Assembly (NCBI GenBank): GCA_910589415.1
Contig: OU342631.1
Location: 1,984,001 to 2,048,000, forward strand
Length of the DNA stretch: 64,000 nucleotides
Origin: Malachius bipustulatus
Lineage: Eukaryota; Arthropoda; Insecta; Coleoptera; Melyridae
Reading direction: 5' to 3'
The notes beneath the pieces are model-generated. The model had not been told where the DNA came from. It saw only the letters and a list, made by a program, of their open reading frames with translations, and searched no databases. Below are positions 35,367-47,743 of the stretch, one piece after another; position 1 is the first letter of the stretch; each line of letters begins with the position of its first letter. The translations under genes were made by a program, and so were the position numbers.

Positions 35367-35886
35367 ATGGACATAGGTATGTACATAGATATGGACATAG
35401 GTAAAGATACCTACTGTTAACACTCAAATATCATCAAATTTATATCCAACGTTGTGTGACCAACGTTGAAAAAGGAGTTTTAGGCACTTGACGGTTGTTA
35501 AACTTGACCTTCGGCCCCGTTTGACAATTTTCATCCGTGCTTAGGATTTTTGCAACTTTTTGCAACTTGTATCACAAATTTCAGTAATAAAAAATAAGAA
35601 ATTTCGAATTTATCAGCGTTGTTTTGTCAGCAACTCAAAATTTTCGCAGTAACTGAAGCTATCCTAAATTTATTTTCCAATTACAAATCTCATCTAAAAT
35701 ACACAAGTTTTCCGCAACTTAATCTACTTCGTAGCTCTTAGGTCTGAAGTTACCGGAGTTATTAATTTACATCCTGTATATGGGTATTTAATATAATAAT
35801 TAGGTATATAAAAAATATATAAGAAAAAAGAGAACAACGCCAAAATAACAAACAACAATACGATACATAAAATACAAATTGAAATC

Positions 35887-36411
35887 AAAAATAAAAGAAT
35901 GAAGGTAGGTCATTATGTATATATGTATGAAGCACATAAAGTGCATTTTAGCCTGTTAGGTGGGGTCGGAGAATTCCTCCATCGCCCATAACAGTTGTCA
36001 TGCTGGCAGTGCCCGAAACTCCAATCTAGAGAGCTTCCACATCCAACAGCAGAGCCAGCCAGAGTACCAGAATAAGCACAGATACGTGTTTCGCCCTAAC
36101 TGGGGCCTTCAGTGTGCTGCATCTGGAGTATCCGAACTTGGGAGGATGATGTCGGATGAATGGAAGTTTGGCTGTCTTAAATAAGCCAGTTACACGGATT
36201 TTCGTGTGGTGTAAAGTAGAGCGACATCTAGCGGTCATTCTAAAGAACTAACCGCGAGTTCACTCAAAGTTTAGAGTTTCGGGCACTGCCAGCATGACAA
36301 CTGTTATGGGCGATGGAGGAATTCTCCGACCCCACCTAACAGGCTAGTAATTGCACTTTATGTGCTTTATACTTTATACTCATATGACCTACCTTCGTTC
36401 TTTTATTTTTA
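35887..36411. mobile_element. Foldback element, arms ~145 bp
   Basis: The left arm holds GGTGGGGTCGGAGAATTCCT and CAACTGTTATGGGCGATGG is its inverse-matching block in the right arm near 36300; the outer parts are AAAGAATGAAGGTAGGTCAT and its inverse at ~36390. About 230 bp of unique sequence lies between. Confidence 0.78.
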
Positions 36412-37312
36412 ATTAATCGTTGAGTATACTTGCCATTTTTCTCTTACAAATTGAAATAATAAGAAAGTTTCATTTATGAATATGTTTCCGATACCACAGT
36501 ATCTGTAAGTAGGTGCTTACAGGCTGTTCGCTAACTTTGTTCGACACTCTCCTCTCATAGTTGTATTGGTGATATGTTAGCCTGATGATTAATGAAACAT
36601 CGATTATATGCCTTCACCGACCATTTGAGGTTGTGCCGTTCAAAATTCTCTTTTTAATACGATACATATATCATATAGGTATACTTATAGTATACTATCT
36701 ACTCATTATTTATTTATTTATTATTTATTATCAATAATTTCCAACAGGTCTTCACCCATTTATTGGAAACATTAAATACATGTGATACATATGTAAAAAA
36801 TAACATTTTTTCTGCGACGGGCTAAAAGTTTGACCTTTTTTCCTCGTTGACACTTGACAGGCAGAAAAATGCTTCATTATATGAGCTGCATCTTAGCGGG
36901 GAAAAAAATGAATTAGCAGGGAAAAAAATGAGTACTTTTTCCCCGAAATGGCGGATTAGGTATAGCTACTATTAACACTCAGATATCATTTAAATTTATA
37001 TCAAATACGTAAAGGAAAGTTACCTTATTATCCAAATGGCAATTATTAAGGGAATTTTCATAATAATCACTATCCATATTATTAAATTCACTCATCTAAC
37101 AAGAATCTTTGCAAAACTGTCTTCAATTTCAATTACATTAATGTGACGTTTATGTAATTAAATCGTTTCGTTACCCAGGCAACGTCGATTACGATAAAAG
37201 ACAATTTGAAAATCCAAGTTTAACATAAATCTTTTTCCGACATAATTTTCAGTTATCTAACTACGTTTTTCGACATTCTAACACTGATATTTCTTCTCGC
37301 AGAAAAAAATTG
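36412..37312. other. No gene recognised; stem-loop repeat near 36830-37000
   Basis: Contains CAGGGAAAAAAATGAGTAC and TTTTTCCCCGAAATGGCGG followed by TAGCTACTATTAACACTC, which recurs at 57940. Otherwise AT-rich. Confidence 0.4.
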
Positions 37313-37420
37313 TATATTACACACGAGAAAAAAGTGCGATTTTAGCTCTCGATGTGTTTGTCCCCTCCGCTAACATCTCGAGCTAAAATCTATCACTTTT
37401 TTCTCTTGTATAATAAATAA
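37313..37420. repeat. Inverted repeat with GATTTTAGCTCTCGATGTG
   Basis: GAGAAAAAAGTGCGATTTTA pairs with TAAAATCTATCACTTTTTTC around TTTGTCCCCTCCGCTAAC. A close relative is at 58905-58985. Confidence 0.65.
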
Positions 37421-37930
37421 CTAATATTAAAATACTATTATGTGCAGCAAATTTATATTACGCTTTCGAATAAGTATAGTATCGAAAAAGTTTTGTTTAA
37501 TACACGATTGCGAAATTCTTTTGCATTCTCGAATAATTTTTATGCTCGCTAAAGCTCGCAAAAAATCTTTTGCGTGGGGGTTCTTGAATTGTACATGCAA
37601 TTGTCACAATACCATAAGCAAAATCTCCCTGTCCCCTCTACTATGAGTTGTTTTCTTGTTTTCTGTCTAAATTAATTAATCGCTTAGTCCGAATGTATTA
37701 AGATGATCTCGTAATGATATTATGTAGACATATTAAGTGTAACAGTTAGAGTTTGTAAACCTTTTATTACCTAAAAAAGAACAATTATTATTACCTATTA
37801 TAAATACATACAGGGTCACCACTTTCAAGACTCTCCCTAGGATAATGCAAGAAAAACAAAAATATTTGCTTATTGCTGCTTCGTATTCCGACCCAGAGGG
37901 GTGACAATACAAAAATAAACACAAAAGTCA

Positions 37931-38805
37931 GTGACTGGCGTGGCCTAGTGGTTAACTCCGCAGGCTACGGAGCCATAGATCGCGGGTTCGCAACTCAGCT
38001 CGGCCCGCGTTACTTTTCAGATTCATTTTCAAATGTGAAAAGTATAAAACAAGCCATCTAAAGGTGGATCCACATCAATACAAATTTTCGTTGTGCGTTG
38101 TGTGTTGAAATTCAGCGAAAAATTTGCGCCAAAAATTTAAATCTGATGAAATATTTTACCACGTAATTTTTATATCTTGTTCGTTGTGCGCGCGAATCCA
38201 CTTGTGGAACGCGGATCGTCGATATTTGAAATAATAAAACATTAGCTAATGATTTTCTATTGAAAAATCACGCACTGATGTTTGATAAACGGGAAAAGCA
38301 TTTGACAAATTAGGAAAAGCAATTGACAAAAGAGGAAAATCAAAAGCAAAAGACTGTATAATTAACAAAGTAGCCAAAATATCTAGTAAAAAATTACACA
38401 AGCACTGTTGTTATCACACACAAAATGTTATCACGTCCACATTAATATCACTGTGCGGAGCAAATCCCTTTGAAGTTGGTTGAAAACCGACAGCTCATCG
38501 GATCGTGTGCGTCGTTCGTTGCAAAAATGTTTGCGTGAATTTATTTCCGGCGCACAGTCCACATATATGAATATTCCGCCGCACACGAGCAAATTTGTGT
38601 CAAAAACAACGCACAACGAAAATTTGTATTGATGTGGATCCACCTTAAGGTTTTAAAGGCTACTTATGTTTAAAAATTGTGTCTGGCCAAATGAGCACGC
38701 TCTCGAAGCCATATTACCAGAGTGGAGCGACTATGTCTTACCTACACAATTAAGACCGCTGTTCCCTCTTAAAAAAATAAATAAAAAAAATAAAAAAAAG
38801 ACAAA
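37931..38805 (+). mobile_element. tRNA-derived SINE, interrupted by a MITE
   Basis: Box A TGGCCTAGTGG (~37941) and box B GGGTTCGCAAC (~37984) give a tRNA-like head with an anticodon-arm-like GCAGGCTACGGAGCC. The 3' part (38649-38765) carries GAGTGGAGCGACTATGTCTT as in the copy at 9245, then an A-rich tail to ~38805. A 584-bp MITE separates the halves. The head is closest to a tRNA here of all copies, but the element context shows it is a SINE. Confidence 0.72.
38062..38645. mobile_element. MITE with AGGTGGATCCACATCAATAC ends, TAA duplication, inside a SINE
   Basis: Inverted ends of ~45 bp (AGGTGGATCCACATCAATAC and its inverse, continuing through AAATTTTCGTTGTGCG), flanked by TAA at 38059-38061 and 38646-38648. 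584 bp, no coding. The TAA duplication again fits PIF/Harbinger. Confidence 0.8.
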
Positions 38806-38824
38806 AGTATTTTGTTACAAAATA

Positions 38825-39311
38825 CAAAAATGGTATTTTCATTTTTTTTTATATTTTCAAAGGGTGAATTACTTAGACTTAATTTCAAATTGCAATTTTT
38901 TGTAAGCTTTCAAGATCTGTTATTGTAATGGACCATGAAAATTGCTGATTATTATTACTTCACATTTCTTTACATTGGCCGAAAAGTGATATTTTGTGAC
39001 AAATTTAACTTTTTCAATTCTATTCACTTTTAAGAAGAAACCTTTCATTTTATCAGAGCTATTTTTTCTAGACAGCTTTTTGAAGCATCAAACATCACTT
39101 TTAATTAATTTCATTCAAACAAAAACACGTCAACATTTAAATTATTCAATTTAATAAAAATGTAAAGAAATATGAAGTCGTAATTAACAATTTTCATAGT
39201 ACATTACATTAGATCTTGAAAGCTTACATAAAAAAAAATATTGCGATTTGAAATTAAGTCTAAGTAAATCAAACTTTGAAAATATAAAAAAAAAAATGAA
39301 AATGCTTTTTT
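38825..39311. mobile_element. Foldback element
   Basis: The left arm has TACTTAGACTTAATTTCAAA and AAGCTTTCAAGATCTG; the right arm has their inverses near 39250 and 39210. Arms are ~170 bp with a ~150 bp centre. No coding. Confidence 0.72.
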
Positions 39312-41264
39312 GATCATGAGACTATCAAGTAGGCTGAAAGTGACTCATTGTACCAAAATCAAATCGAAATCTTGATTTCGAACTTAGAAAAAAGATATTT
39401 TATCGATAACTAAACATCACTCTGTATATCTGATTACGGCAAAATAAGTTTTCAAGCAAGCAGAGATTTTTTTGTTCTCTTTTTCAGTTTTTTTTTTAAG
39501 TTTTTTCCGGCGGCCATTGTATACAGTGCCATCCGAAAGGTACGCACCATAAGAGTAGAGTACCATTGTGTGTGAAGACAATAAAAAATGTTATGAAAAA
39601 AAGTCATTTCGAATTAAATTTTAAAATGTCATAATTCATTTGAATTTTTATATTTTTTTATTTTTATTTTTTATTTTTATTGTATTTTTTTTGTCACGGG
39701 GTTTTTGAGGTTGAATGAGATTTTCGATTGAGATTTACCAATTTTATTATAATTAACTGAAATTTAACTTAGTTAAATTTTTTAGATGACAAATAGGTAC
39801 CTAACTAAAAAAAATCAAAAACTAAAAATCTAAAAATTTATTAATTTGACTTTTTGATAAATCTGACTTTAAATTTTAATTCTAAACCCCTTTTTCCCAC
39901 ATTTTTTCTAATATTTTCACAAACAAGGGTAAGTACCTACTTAACTGCATAAATTTTTACATTTTTTGTCCTACCTGTATGCTACCTACGCATCATAACT
40001 TAAAATAACTATATAGTGGAGCGGAAAGAGCCCGCTATCTCGCTTATTTAAGGTAGAAAAATTTTTCGGAGTAGAAAGATATGGGACCAGTACCATCATG
40101 TTAAGGGATCTTTGGGGCACTAGAATCTCGTTTTACGACAAGGTCCCTTGGTGCTGACAAAAGTTACAGTCCTTTGAATCTCAGATTTGTGATTTTTTTT
40201 TCACGAGTAAAAGCTTCGCAAAGTATTTTTTTTCTCCGTCACCGGTTGACATTGGGGACTCTAGTTTTGTTTTTCCTTTATAGTTATGATTAGTGAACGA
40301 AATGACGTATTTGAAATGCAAGAAGTTTGTTCAATTTTCAAAATATTCAGTGTTTTTGACCGATTAAACACACAATTTCTGCAAAGTTCCGACTTTGAAC
40401 ACCTTTAAATTTTTTTTCACGATATCGATTTCAGTTTTTTTGTTACCATCTGATGAAATGAAGCTTTGTGAACATTTTATTCCGTATAACATGTAGTCGC
40501 GTTTCAAAAATAAACTTTCTAGAGCCGTTTATATGAAACCCTGAAGTTGAAGAGATATGTTTAGCATAGAACGGACGGAGTGCGAGTTATAGCGCGGCGA
40601 CGGCTGTTGAACAAGGAACGGCTGAGGATAAGATTGTTACTGTTATATACCTATTCAATAATAATTTAGGGACGTTTATTTATTGTAATATTGTTTAAAT
40701 AGGGCTTTTTTATTTATTAAATATTCTAACACGCTTGAAATTCATTGAAAATATTCATATTGTCAATTGGTTAATATACCTACCTAAAAGGCAATAGAAA
40801 GCAAGGTATGGTCTAAGCAAGGTATAATAGGTACCTACCTACGACATGCGGTTACACGTTACACCTATTACACCTTAGAGCGGCTGGTCGTCATAATTAT
40901 TATGCGAAGTATGTTCCTGTTTATCTCTCCGATATGAATAATTTAAAAACCAAAATTCGAAAATGTATGATTTATTAAATGAGGGTAATTTCGTAGTCAA
41001 AAAGACTGCAGAAAAGAGATTCAATTATTGTGTAGCTTTCGACATGGCATTAGAGCAAAGCATTAATAGAGACTGCAAAAGCTATGGGAGGAGGAGGTAA
41101 AAAAAGAAGAAACCTTATTGAGATGGTTAGTAACAAGACATTCACTTGGTGATTATATGTAAAAAAAAAAATATTTAAATACTGTCCCGAACTGATCACC
41201 GTCAACGGCAACAGTGCAGTACTGAAAAATAACGGGATGAACAAGACATACAAAAAATGATGGA

Positions 41265-42345
41265 GCTATTTGAAGAGCAATGGACAAATCCATTTGATTG
41301 TCGATAATTCCCGAGAATTTAATTAATAATACTACTGGGTGGATCGCATCAAAAAAATTGAAAATAGCCTGATGACATGTGTCTTATTGATGCCAAAAAG
41401 AACCACGAGGACTTCATGAAAAATCGAGTGGAAAATACTTTTTATGCAGAGACTTTTTTGGTTTTTTGGCAGCTGTAGGGTCCGAAGCTATGTTTAGAAG
41501 AGTTCTAACCATTTCTCGCTTAAACCTTTAACTGATACGTCAGATATAATGTCATACTTGGCAATGTATGTATTCTGGAAAATTCGAAAGAAGACAAGTT
41601 TTCATAGAAACGTATCATTCGAATCAGACCATCGACAAATTGCGTTTTATATACATGAATTCAATTGTTAGGAATTTGGGAATTAAATTTTGTACCTCCT
41701 GTTTACCTTGCAGCAATTCATGGATTGACTTGTTCGGATACAACCAGCGCCTTCTAAAAAATCGGGAAAAAAATCGTTTTTTGATGTAGCGTGGAAAAAT
41801 GGAATTGCATCAAGTCCTTAGCAGATTTTCATTTATATAGCAACATTCAAAACCCTGTTAATATAGCAAGAAATTACATTGTAATGTTATATAAAAGCAA
41901 GGGCGCAGCAAACTTAAACGAATTGAGACGTCAAATAACCTGCTTGAAGTCATCGAAACCATCAGCAGGAATTCCACAAACAGAAAATTCTTTCTTACAA
42001 CACACACTAAGGTAAATTTATCCCAACTTTATCCATCTTTCGAATTGTATTCATATACGAATGAATTTGTGTTTCAGATCTTTATTACGAAAAATATGGT
42101 GCAGTAGTCATGCCTATGCAAGATGCTTTGGATATTTTTGAATATGCATGGAAAATGGCTGACAACTCTATATTTCCGATAACAGCAACACAATCACCCA
42201 TCCCGAGTGAACTTCGAAAGTATGTTAAATATATGTTGCTAAAACAAAACTTGCACAACAACGAAATGCGATTGCTATAAAGAGAATCTAAAATGCACAG
42301 ATGAATGCAAAAATGTAATCACTGTGAAAATATTTTTGAAGACAA
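41265..42345 (+). pseudogene. Decayed member of a multicopy family with Cys-rich tail
   Basis: No continuous frame. Fragments in three frames are in order: MELFEEQWTNPFD, TGWIASKKIENSLMTC, IDAKKNHEDFMKNRVENTF (41265-41450); NPVNIARNYIVMLYKSKGAA, LNELRRQI, GIPQTENSFLQHTLR (41845-42012); a probable intron (GTAAATTTATCC to GTGTTTCAG, 42013-42077); YYEKYGAVVMPMQDALDIFE, then CYKENLKCTDECKNV (42277 on). NWTNPF / TGxxAxxxI / PPT...LxQHxxR / CxxxxLxCTxxC is, from memory, the order in a large uncharacterised protein family repeated in insect and other animal genomes. Several stops and frameshifts make it a pseudogene. Function unknown. Confidence 0.5.
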
Positions 42346-42459
42346 ACTATAGACAGCAATTTATCCGAGGCAGATGAAGTAGAAGAGTTGCTGTATTAAT
42401 GAGCGTAAGCCTGAGTAAATACCTGATGCATAATAATGATATTATTGAGATTAAGTATA

Positions 42460-43642
42460 CAGGGTGTCCGGAAATTATGAGCAAAAAATTAAGGGGGTGA
42501 TTCTTCTTGATGAAATATTGCCAAAAGTATCTATAATTTTTTTTCGAAAACTCAAAAAGAAGAAAGTTATAAGCCTCCAAAGTTGATTTTTTTAAATCAA
42601 TATTTTTTTATAACTTTTTTTCTAGTGTACGGATTTTCTTAAAATTTGACACACTTGCCACTGATGTTGCTTTACATCCTTGGTCCAAATTAGACTTGAA
42701 TCCCTCGAAATCAAAAGGCCTTAACTGCCCTTGACCTTCAAAAAAGGCCTATAACTTTTTTCGTAATATTTTTTTCTGAGTTTTGAAGACGCACAATTGA
42801 AGAACGTGAAGAAATATTCTGAAAAAGTCCTCTTTGTCTATCACGATAAAATGACCCGTTTCCGAGTAAAACTGTTTTAAAAATTTTCCTGCACTAAAAT
42901 TGATCACCATAAACTATGATCATTCTGCAACAACACCAAAGCATGCTTTGGAAACAGCTGCAGGATTGCCTAGTTATGTACAAAACAGAGACATTCGTAT
43001 TATAAATAGACTGGAAATGATTTTTTTTTGAAAATGAAAAAAAAATTTAATCGTTTTTTTTTAATAAAATAAATAATTTTAATTAAAAAAAATAATAAAT
43101 TGCTGTCAAAATGAAATCCAAAGCAAACGTCTTGTTTCCTAGGCAACCCTGCCACCGTTCCCAAAACATGCTTTGGTATGTTGCAGAATGATCATAGTTT
43201 ATGGTGATCAATTTTAGTGCAAGCAAATTTTTGAAACTGTTTTACTCGGAAGCAGGTCATTTTATCGTGATAGACAAAGAGGACCTTTTCCGAATATTTC
43301 TTCATGTTCTTCAATTGTGCGTCTTCAAAACTCAGAAAAAAATATTACGAAAAAAGTTATAGGCCTTTTTTGAAGGTCAAGGGCAGTTAAGGCTTTTTGA
43401 TTTCGAGGGATTCAAGTCTAATTTGGACCAAGGATGTAAAGCAACATCAGTGGCAAGTGTGTCAAATTTTAAGAAAATCCGTACACTAGAAAAAAAGTTA
43501 TAAAAAAATATTGATTTAAAAAAATCAACTTTGGAGGCTTATAACTTTCTTCTTTTTGAGTTTTCGAAAAAAAATTATAGATACTTTTGGCAATATTTCA
43601 TCAAGAAGAATCACCCCCTTAATTTTTTGCTCATAATTTCAG
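42460..43642. mobile_element. Nested foldback element
   Basis: The left arm starts ACAGGGTGTCCGGAAATTATG and holds AAGGGGGTGATTCTTCTTGA, and the right arm ends with the inverse TCATAATTTCAGGG. The arms are long (~500 bp each) and nearly identical, with a ~130-bp A/T-rich centre. Flanked by TA. Confidence 0.82.
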
Positions 43643-43664
43643 GGTTAGGTAGGTACTCTCTGTA

Positions 43665-44456
43665 CACTGAGAGTTGTCCGTTGTCATGCCGCACTGATTC
43701 TGACTAAACAATTTCATTTAATTCGATTTGAATCGTACACTTATTTCTAAGTCGAACCAGATGTGGTATCGCAGTTCGTGTCAGTGGCGTGTGTTGAGGA
43801 ATAATGAATATCCTATAAATATATTATTTCGACAAGTTATTGACGAAGTAGTGCCTTGCAACTTTTTGATAACAAATATTACATAATGCAAGTAAATAAT
43901 AAGAATGATAATAATTATTATTGTTATCATCATGATAGAAATATCATGTCACCTACCTGCTGGTTGCCGTTTAAAAGAAAGAATAACACCTCCGTTTTCT
44001 TATTTGCAAGTAAAATATTCCAGCAATTTTACCACAAGACCACGTACTAGGGAGTTCAATCGTTTCCCAGGCAAAACAAGGAAATAGATTTTTAGGCATT
44101 CGCGAAATTAAGTTACTCATAGTTTATCACACCGTACAATATAACACAGGTAATTCTGCTAATTTCGTATTAAAAACGTTTCAAATCACAACAAAAACCT
44201 TATTTAGTATATTTACCGCTGACACTGACACTTGAGAGTAGCGACGATCGTAATATCGTATCAATCTAAGCGTATCAAGACGCGAGTCGATACTTCCGTC
44301 TCACTCTCGCTCATCTTTTTAGAATTGCTGACGATTCAAACGTATTTCTGACAATACGTCCCATTTTAACTCGATTGGGTATGCAATGCAATAGAAGGAG
44401 TAAGGAATATAACGAGATGATGTATCCTTAGTTCTCACAACAGACAACTCTCAGTA
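43665..44456 (-). mobile_element. Internally deleted DNA transposon with CACTGAGAGTTGTC ends
   Basis: Inverted ends (C/T)ACTGAGAGTTGTC(C/T)G(T)TGT are flanked by TA on both sides (43663-43664 and 44457-44458), as expected for the Tc1/mariner/IS630 superfamily. It is 792 bp; read on the minus strand it has the presumed promoter (GAGAGTGAGACGGAAGTA), a decayed first exon at 43957-44074 with a retained GTAGGT donor, and then the 3' end. It is the sister of the element at 19215-20275. Confidence 0.72.
43957..44074 (-). pseudogene. Decayed first exon of DDE-transposase-like protein, second copy
   Basis: Aligns with the exon at 19520-19639 but the start codon is TTG, and one frameshift and several changes follow. 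The RGLVVKLLEYFT core and the GTAGGT donor are preserved. Confidence 0.55.
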
Positions 44457-45347
44457 TACAGACTTTATGTAGGTATTATGTATAATATAGTTTTTTTTTA
44501 AACCTATGTACTTATGTAATTGAAAATATGAATATTTAATAAATAACAAAGCCTTATTTAAACAATATTACAATAAATAAACGTCCCTAAATTATTATTG
44601 AATAGGTGTATAACAGTAACAATCTTATCCTCAGCCGTTCCTTGTTCAACAGCCGTTGCCGCGCTATAACTCGCACTCCGTCCGTTCTATGCTAAACATA
44701 TCTGTTTAACTTCAGGGTTTCATATAAACGGCTCTAGAAAGTTTATTTTTGAAACGCGACTACATGTTATACGAAATAAAATGTTCACAAAGCTTCATTT
44801 CATCAGATGGTAACAAAAAAACTGAAATCGATATCGTGAAAAAAAAATTTAAAGGTGTTCAAAGTTGGAACTTTGCAGAAATTGTGTGTTTAATCGGTCA
44901 AAAACACTGAATATTTTGAAAATTGAACAAACTTCTTGCATTTCAAATACGTCATTTCGTTCACTAATCATAACTATGAAGGAAAAACAAAACTAGAGTC
45001 CCCAATGTCAACCGGTGACGGAGAAAAAAATACTTTGCGAAGCTTTTACTCGTGAAAAAAAAATCACAAATCTGAGATTCAAAGGGCTGTAACTTTTGTC
45101 AGCACCAAGGGAGCTTGTCGTAAAACGAGATTCTAGTGCCCCAAAGATCCCTTAACATGATGGTACCGGTCCCATATCTTTCTACTCCGAAAAATTTTTT
45201 GTGCATATTTTCAGCCTCTTTCCGCTCCACTAATAATAGGTATGTTAAATTTTAGAGCGTGCGCAAACTTTCTACGCAATTATTATTTTTTTAATCTCAC
45301 TAATAAAAATAATTCCAATACGGTGCGTACTTTTCGGATAGGTACAT

Positions 45348-46565
45348 TATACACTGTGTCCAAGATAAGAATGAGGCATTGGGATCTCGGAAACCGTGAG
45401 AGATACAGGATCGGTTAAGTGGGGGAAAAGGCTGGACCACCAGAAGGACAATTAAATGGCAGAAACAAATTTCAAAAATTATTTTTGATTTTCGATTATT
45501 TTGAAAAAAAAAATCATTTTATCTCATTTATAATTAGGTATTTAAGATTGAAAAAAACTGAAACCACATGTTCATTGCAGTTCTATTTTATTTCCAGCTT
45601 TATTTTAGCGATATCAGTTCTATTATCTGACGACACTTCGATTTTTTAAATGCGGACCTGGTTTTTTTACTGCAAAATTTTAAGGATATTTTTATTCCGA
45701 ATTTAACGACATGCCACACATAATGGGTCAAACGTATTTAGGACTATAGCTATTGACATCATCAGATTAATTTCACCTCAATACGGATCTGTGCTGTGAT
45801 TAAACTTTTTGGACTTGTCGGATTGTGATGACGAGGAGTAATGCAAGTCCGCGAAGTTTAATAAGAGCATCGAGCCATATTAAGGAGGAAATTAAGCTAA
45901 TGATGAAGAAGCTATAATCCGAAAGAACCACTATACAGGGTGGTCCATCTTCGCGTAATTATCCCATATCGGCCTTACCACTCAAGATAAAAAAAAAGAT
46001 TTCAGTAAAAGCTTTACGGTTTGAGGAGACCTATAACCAAAAATCATTTTCAGCTATACAAGGTGGCCTAATATCGCTGTACGCCTTACAGCTTTGTTAT
46101 TTTAAACAGGACACCTATATATTATTACATTTTTAGATTGCTTGAGAAAATTCAGTAAGAATGGTTTTCCCAGTTTGTATGTAAATATCGTTAAATTCAG
46201 AATAAAATCTTTCAATTTTTGCAATAAAAAATCCAGACCCGTATTTGAAAAATCGAAGTTCGGTCCGGCCCTGCAAATATGATAATAAAACTGATATCGC
46301 AAAAATAAAGCTGGTCAATAATAAAGCTGGGCAATGAAAATGTAGTTTCAGTTTTTCCAAATCTTCAATAATAACGTCAATAAAAAAGAAAAACAAAAAT
46401 TTTAAAGTTTGCTTTATTTAAATAATTCGAAAATCAAAAATAAATTTTGAAATCTCTGCCATTGCATTGTCCTTCTGGTTGACCAACTTTTTCCCCAGTT
46501 AACCGACCCTGCATCTCCCACGGTTTCCGTGATCCCCATCCATTCTTAATTTGGACACAGTGTAT
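45348..46565. mobile_element. Foldback element with TATACACTGTGTCC ends
   Basis: Left TATACACTGTGTCCAAGATA and right TTTGGACACAGTGTATA are inverted; GAAACCGTGAGAGATACAGG and CCAGAAGGACAATTAAATGG recur inverted near 46530 and 46470. The arms are ~310 bp. The centre (~45660-46230) is unique and non-coding. Confidence 0.75.
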
Positions 46566-47462
46566 ACAGGGTGTACCGGAGATGTTGGGCCAAACTTGAA
46601 GGGTTGGTTCCTCTCATAAATGTAAGTTAAAAAAATAAGTTTCATCTCAAAATGACAGTTATGGCAAAAAAAATTACAATTTTTGGCTATAACTCGTGTA
46701 AATTTAACAGCGATTTTGATGAAACTTGGCATGCACAATAAGCAAACAAAGCTCTTTAATTTGGCTATTTCAGTCTTCCAGTGGCGAAGATATTCAGGGT
46801 TGGAACCACTTTTGCCTTCCTATATTTTACGTCACCGACTTAAGGCAAATACAAAAACCTCGTTCACTAGCCCATGCATTTTAAAACAAAAAAGATTATT
46901 TAGCATTTTGCATACAGCGCACTATTTTTGAGATACTTTGAGTTTTCTTAGGCACTTTTGGGCCATTTACATTACAAAATTGTTGGTTTCATTAAAAGTT
47001 ATCTGACTAGAATTTTTATGATAAATTAATGTTATTCTTAATGATTAGTGACATTTTCTTACGAAAAGTTAAAATATCTCAAAAACGGTGCACCGTATGA
47101 AAAATAATTGGACAATAATTTTTGTTCTAAAATGTATGGGTAATTGAAAAACAGTTTTTTAGTTGCAATAAAGTCAGTGGTGTAAAAGATAGAGACGAAA
47201 AAGGCCAATAGAAGACATAAAAAAACATGAAATAGTCAAATTAAATAGCTTATTTTTTTTGGCTTATTGTTAATGCCAAGTTTCATCAAGATCGATTCAA
47301 AATTGCAAGAGAACCAAAAACTCTTATATTTTTTAAAAGTTTGACACCCTACCCTGTATCTTTTAAACAAAACGTAATTTTGAGCTGAAACTTTTTTTAA
47401 CTTACATTTACGAGAAGAACCACCCCTTCAAGTTTGGCCTAACATCTCTGATACACCCGGTA
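46566..47462. mobile_element. Foldback element with ACAGGGTGTACC ends
   Basis: GGTGTACCGGAGATGTTGGG at the left is the inverse of the right end CATCTCTGATACACCC; AACTTGAAGGGTTGGTTCCT is mirrored near 47430. It abuts the preceding foldback. Confidence 0.75.
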
Positions 47463-47625
47463 TAGGTACATGTAAACCGTTTTGCTGCATCTTCAACCGT
47501 TTTCTAATCATAACAACGTAAGTGCCAGAAAACGTGGCACTTGTGGAAAATGTTAAGTTGATCGCATTGTTTAAAGTGAATATTCAAACTGAAGTCTGAA
47601 AAAATTTCATGAAAAATTATTATCT

Positions 47626-47631
47626 TTTATT
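47626..47631 (-). terminator. Candidate AATAAA polyadenylation signal of the odorant receptor
   Basis: AATAAA on the minus strand, ~115 nt beyond the stop at 47744. This is the first such hexamer downstream; AT-rich context makes chance occurrence possible. Confidence 0.35.
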
Positions 47632-47743
47632 ATTTGTTACCGGTTTTTACCTGCTAGATCAGAATGAGAAAAATAAATCTTCAAATTTCTTGTTTCACAT
47701 ACATTATTTTATGGCCAGTCTTGAAAGTAGTCATAAAGACTTA

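Larger units (their letters stand above)
39531..45350. mobile_element. 5.8-kb composite element with ~25-bp outer inverted ends and ~700-bp inner inverted arms
   Basis: Outer ends ATCCGAAAGGTACGCACC (39541) and its inverse (45321-45337). Inner arms 40014-40730 and 44530-45232 are near-perfect inverses over ~700 bp: AGTGGAGCGG, GGGATCTTTGGGGCACTAGA, CATTTCGTTCACTAATCATA and others all recur inverted. Inside, in order: decayed plus-strand coding sequence (41265-42345), a nested foldback (42460-43642) and a nested TIR element (43665-44456). No transposase of its own was recognised. The near identity of the arms implies a young or gene-converted element. Confidence 0.72.

Noticed and set aside
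37931..38010. Functional tRNA gene
   Set aside because: Box A and B are good, but the acceptor and anticodon stems do not pair properly and the sequence continues into a SINE body shared with other copies.
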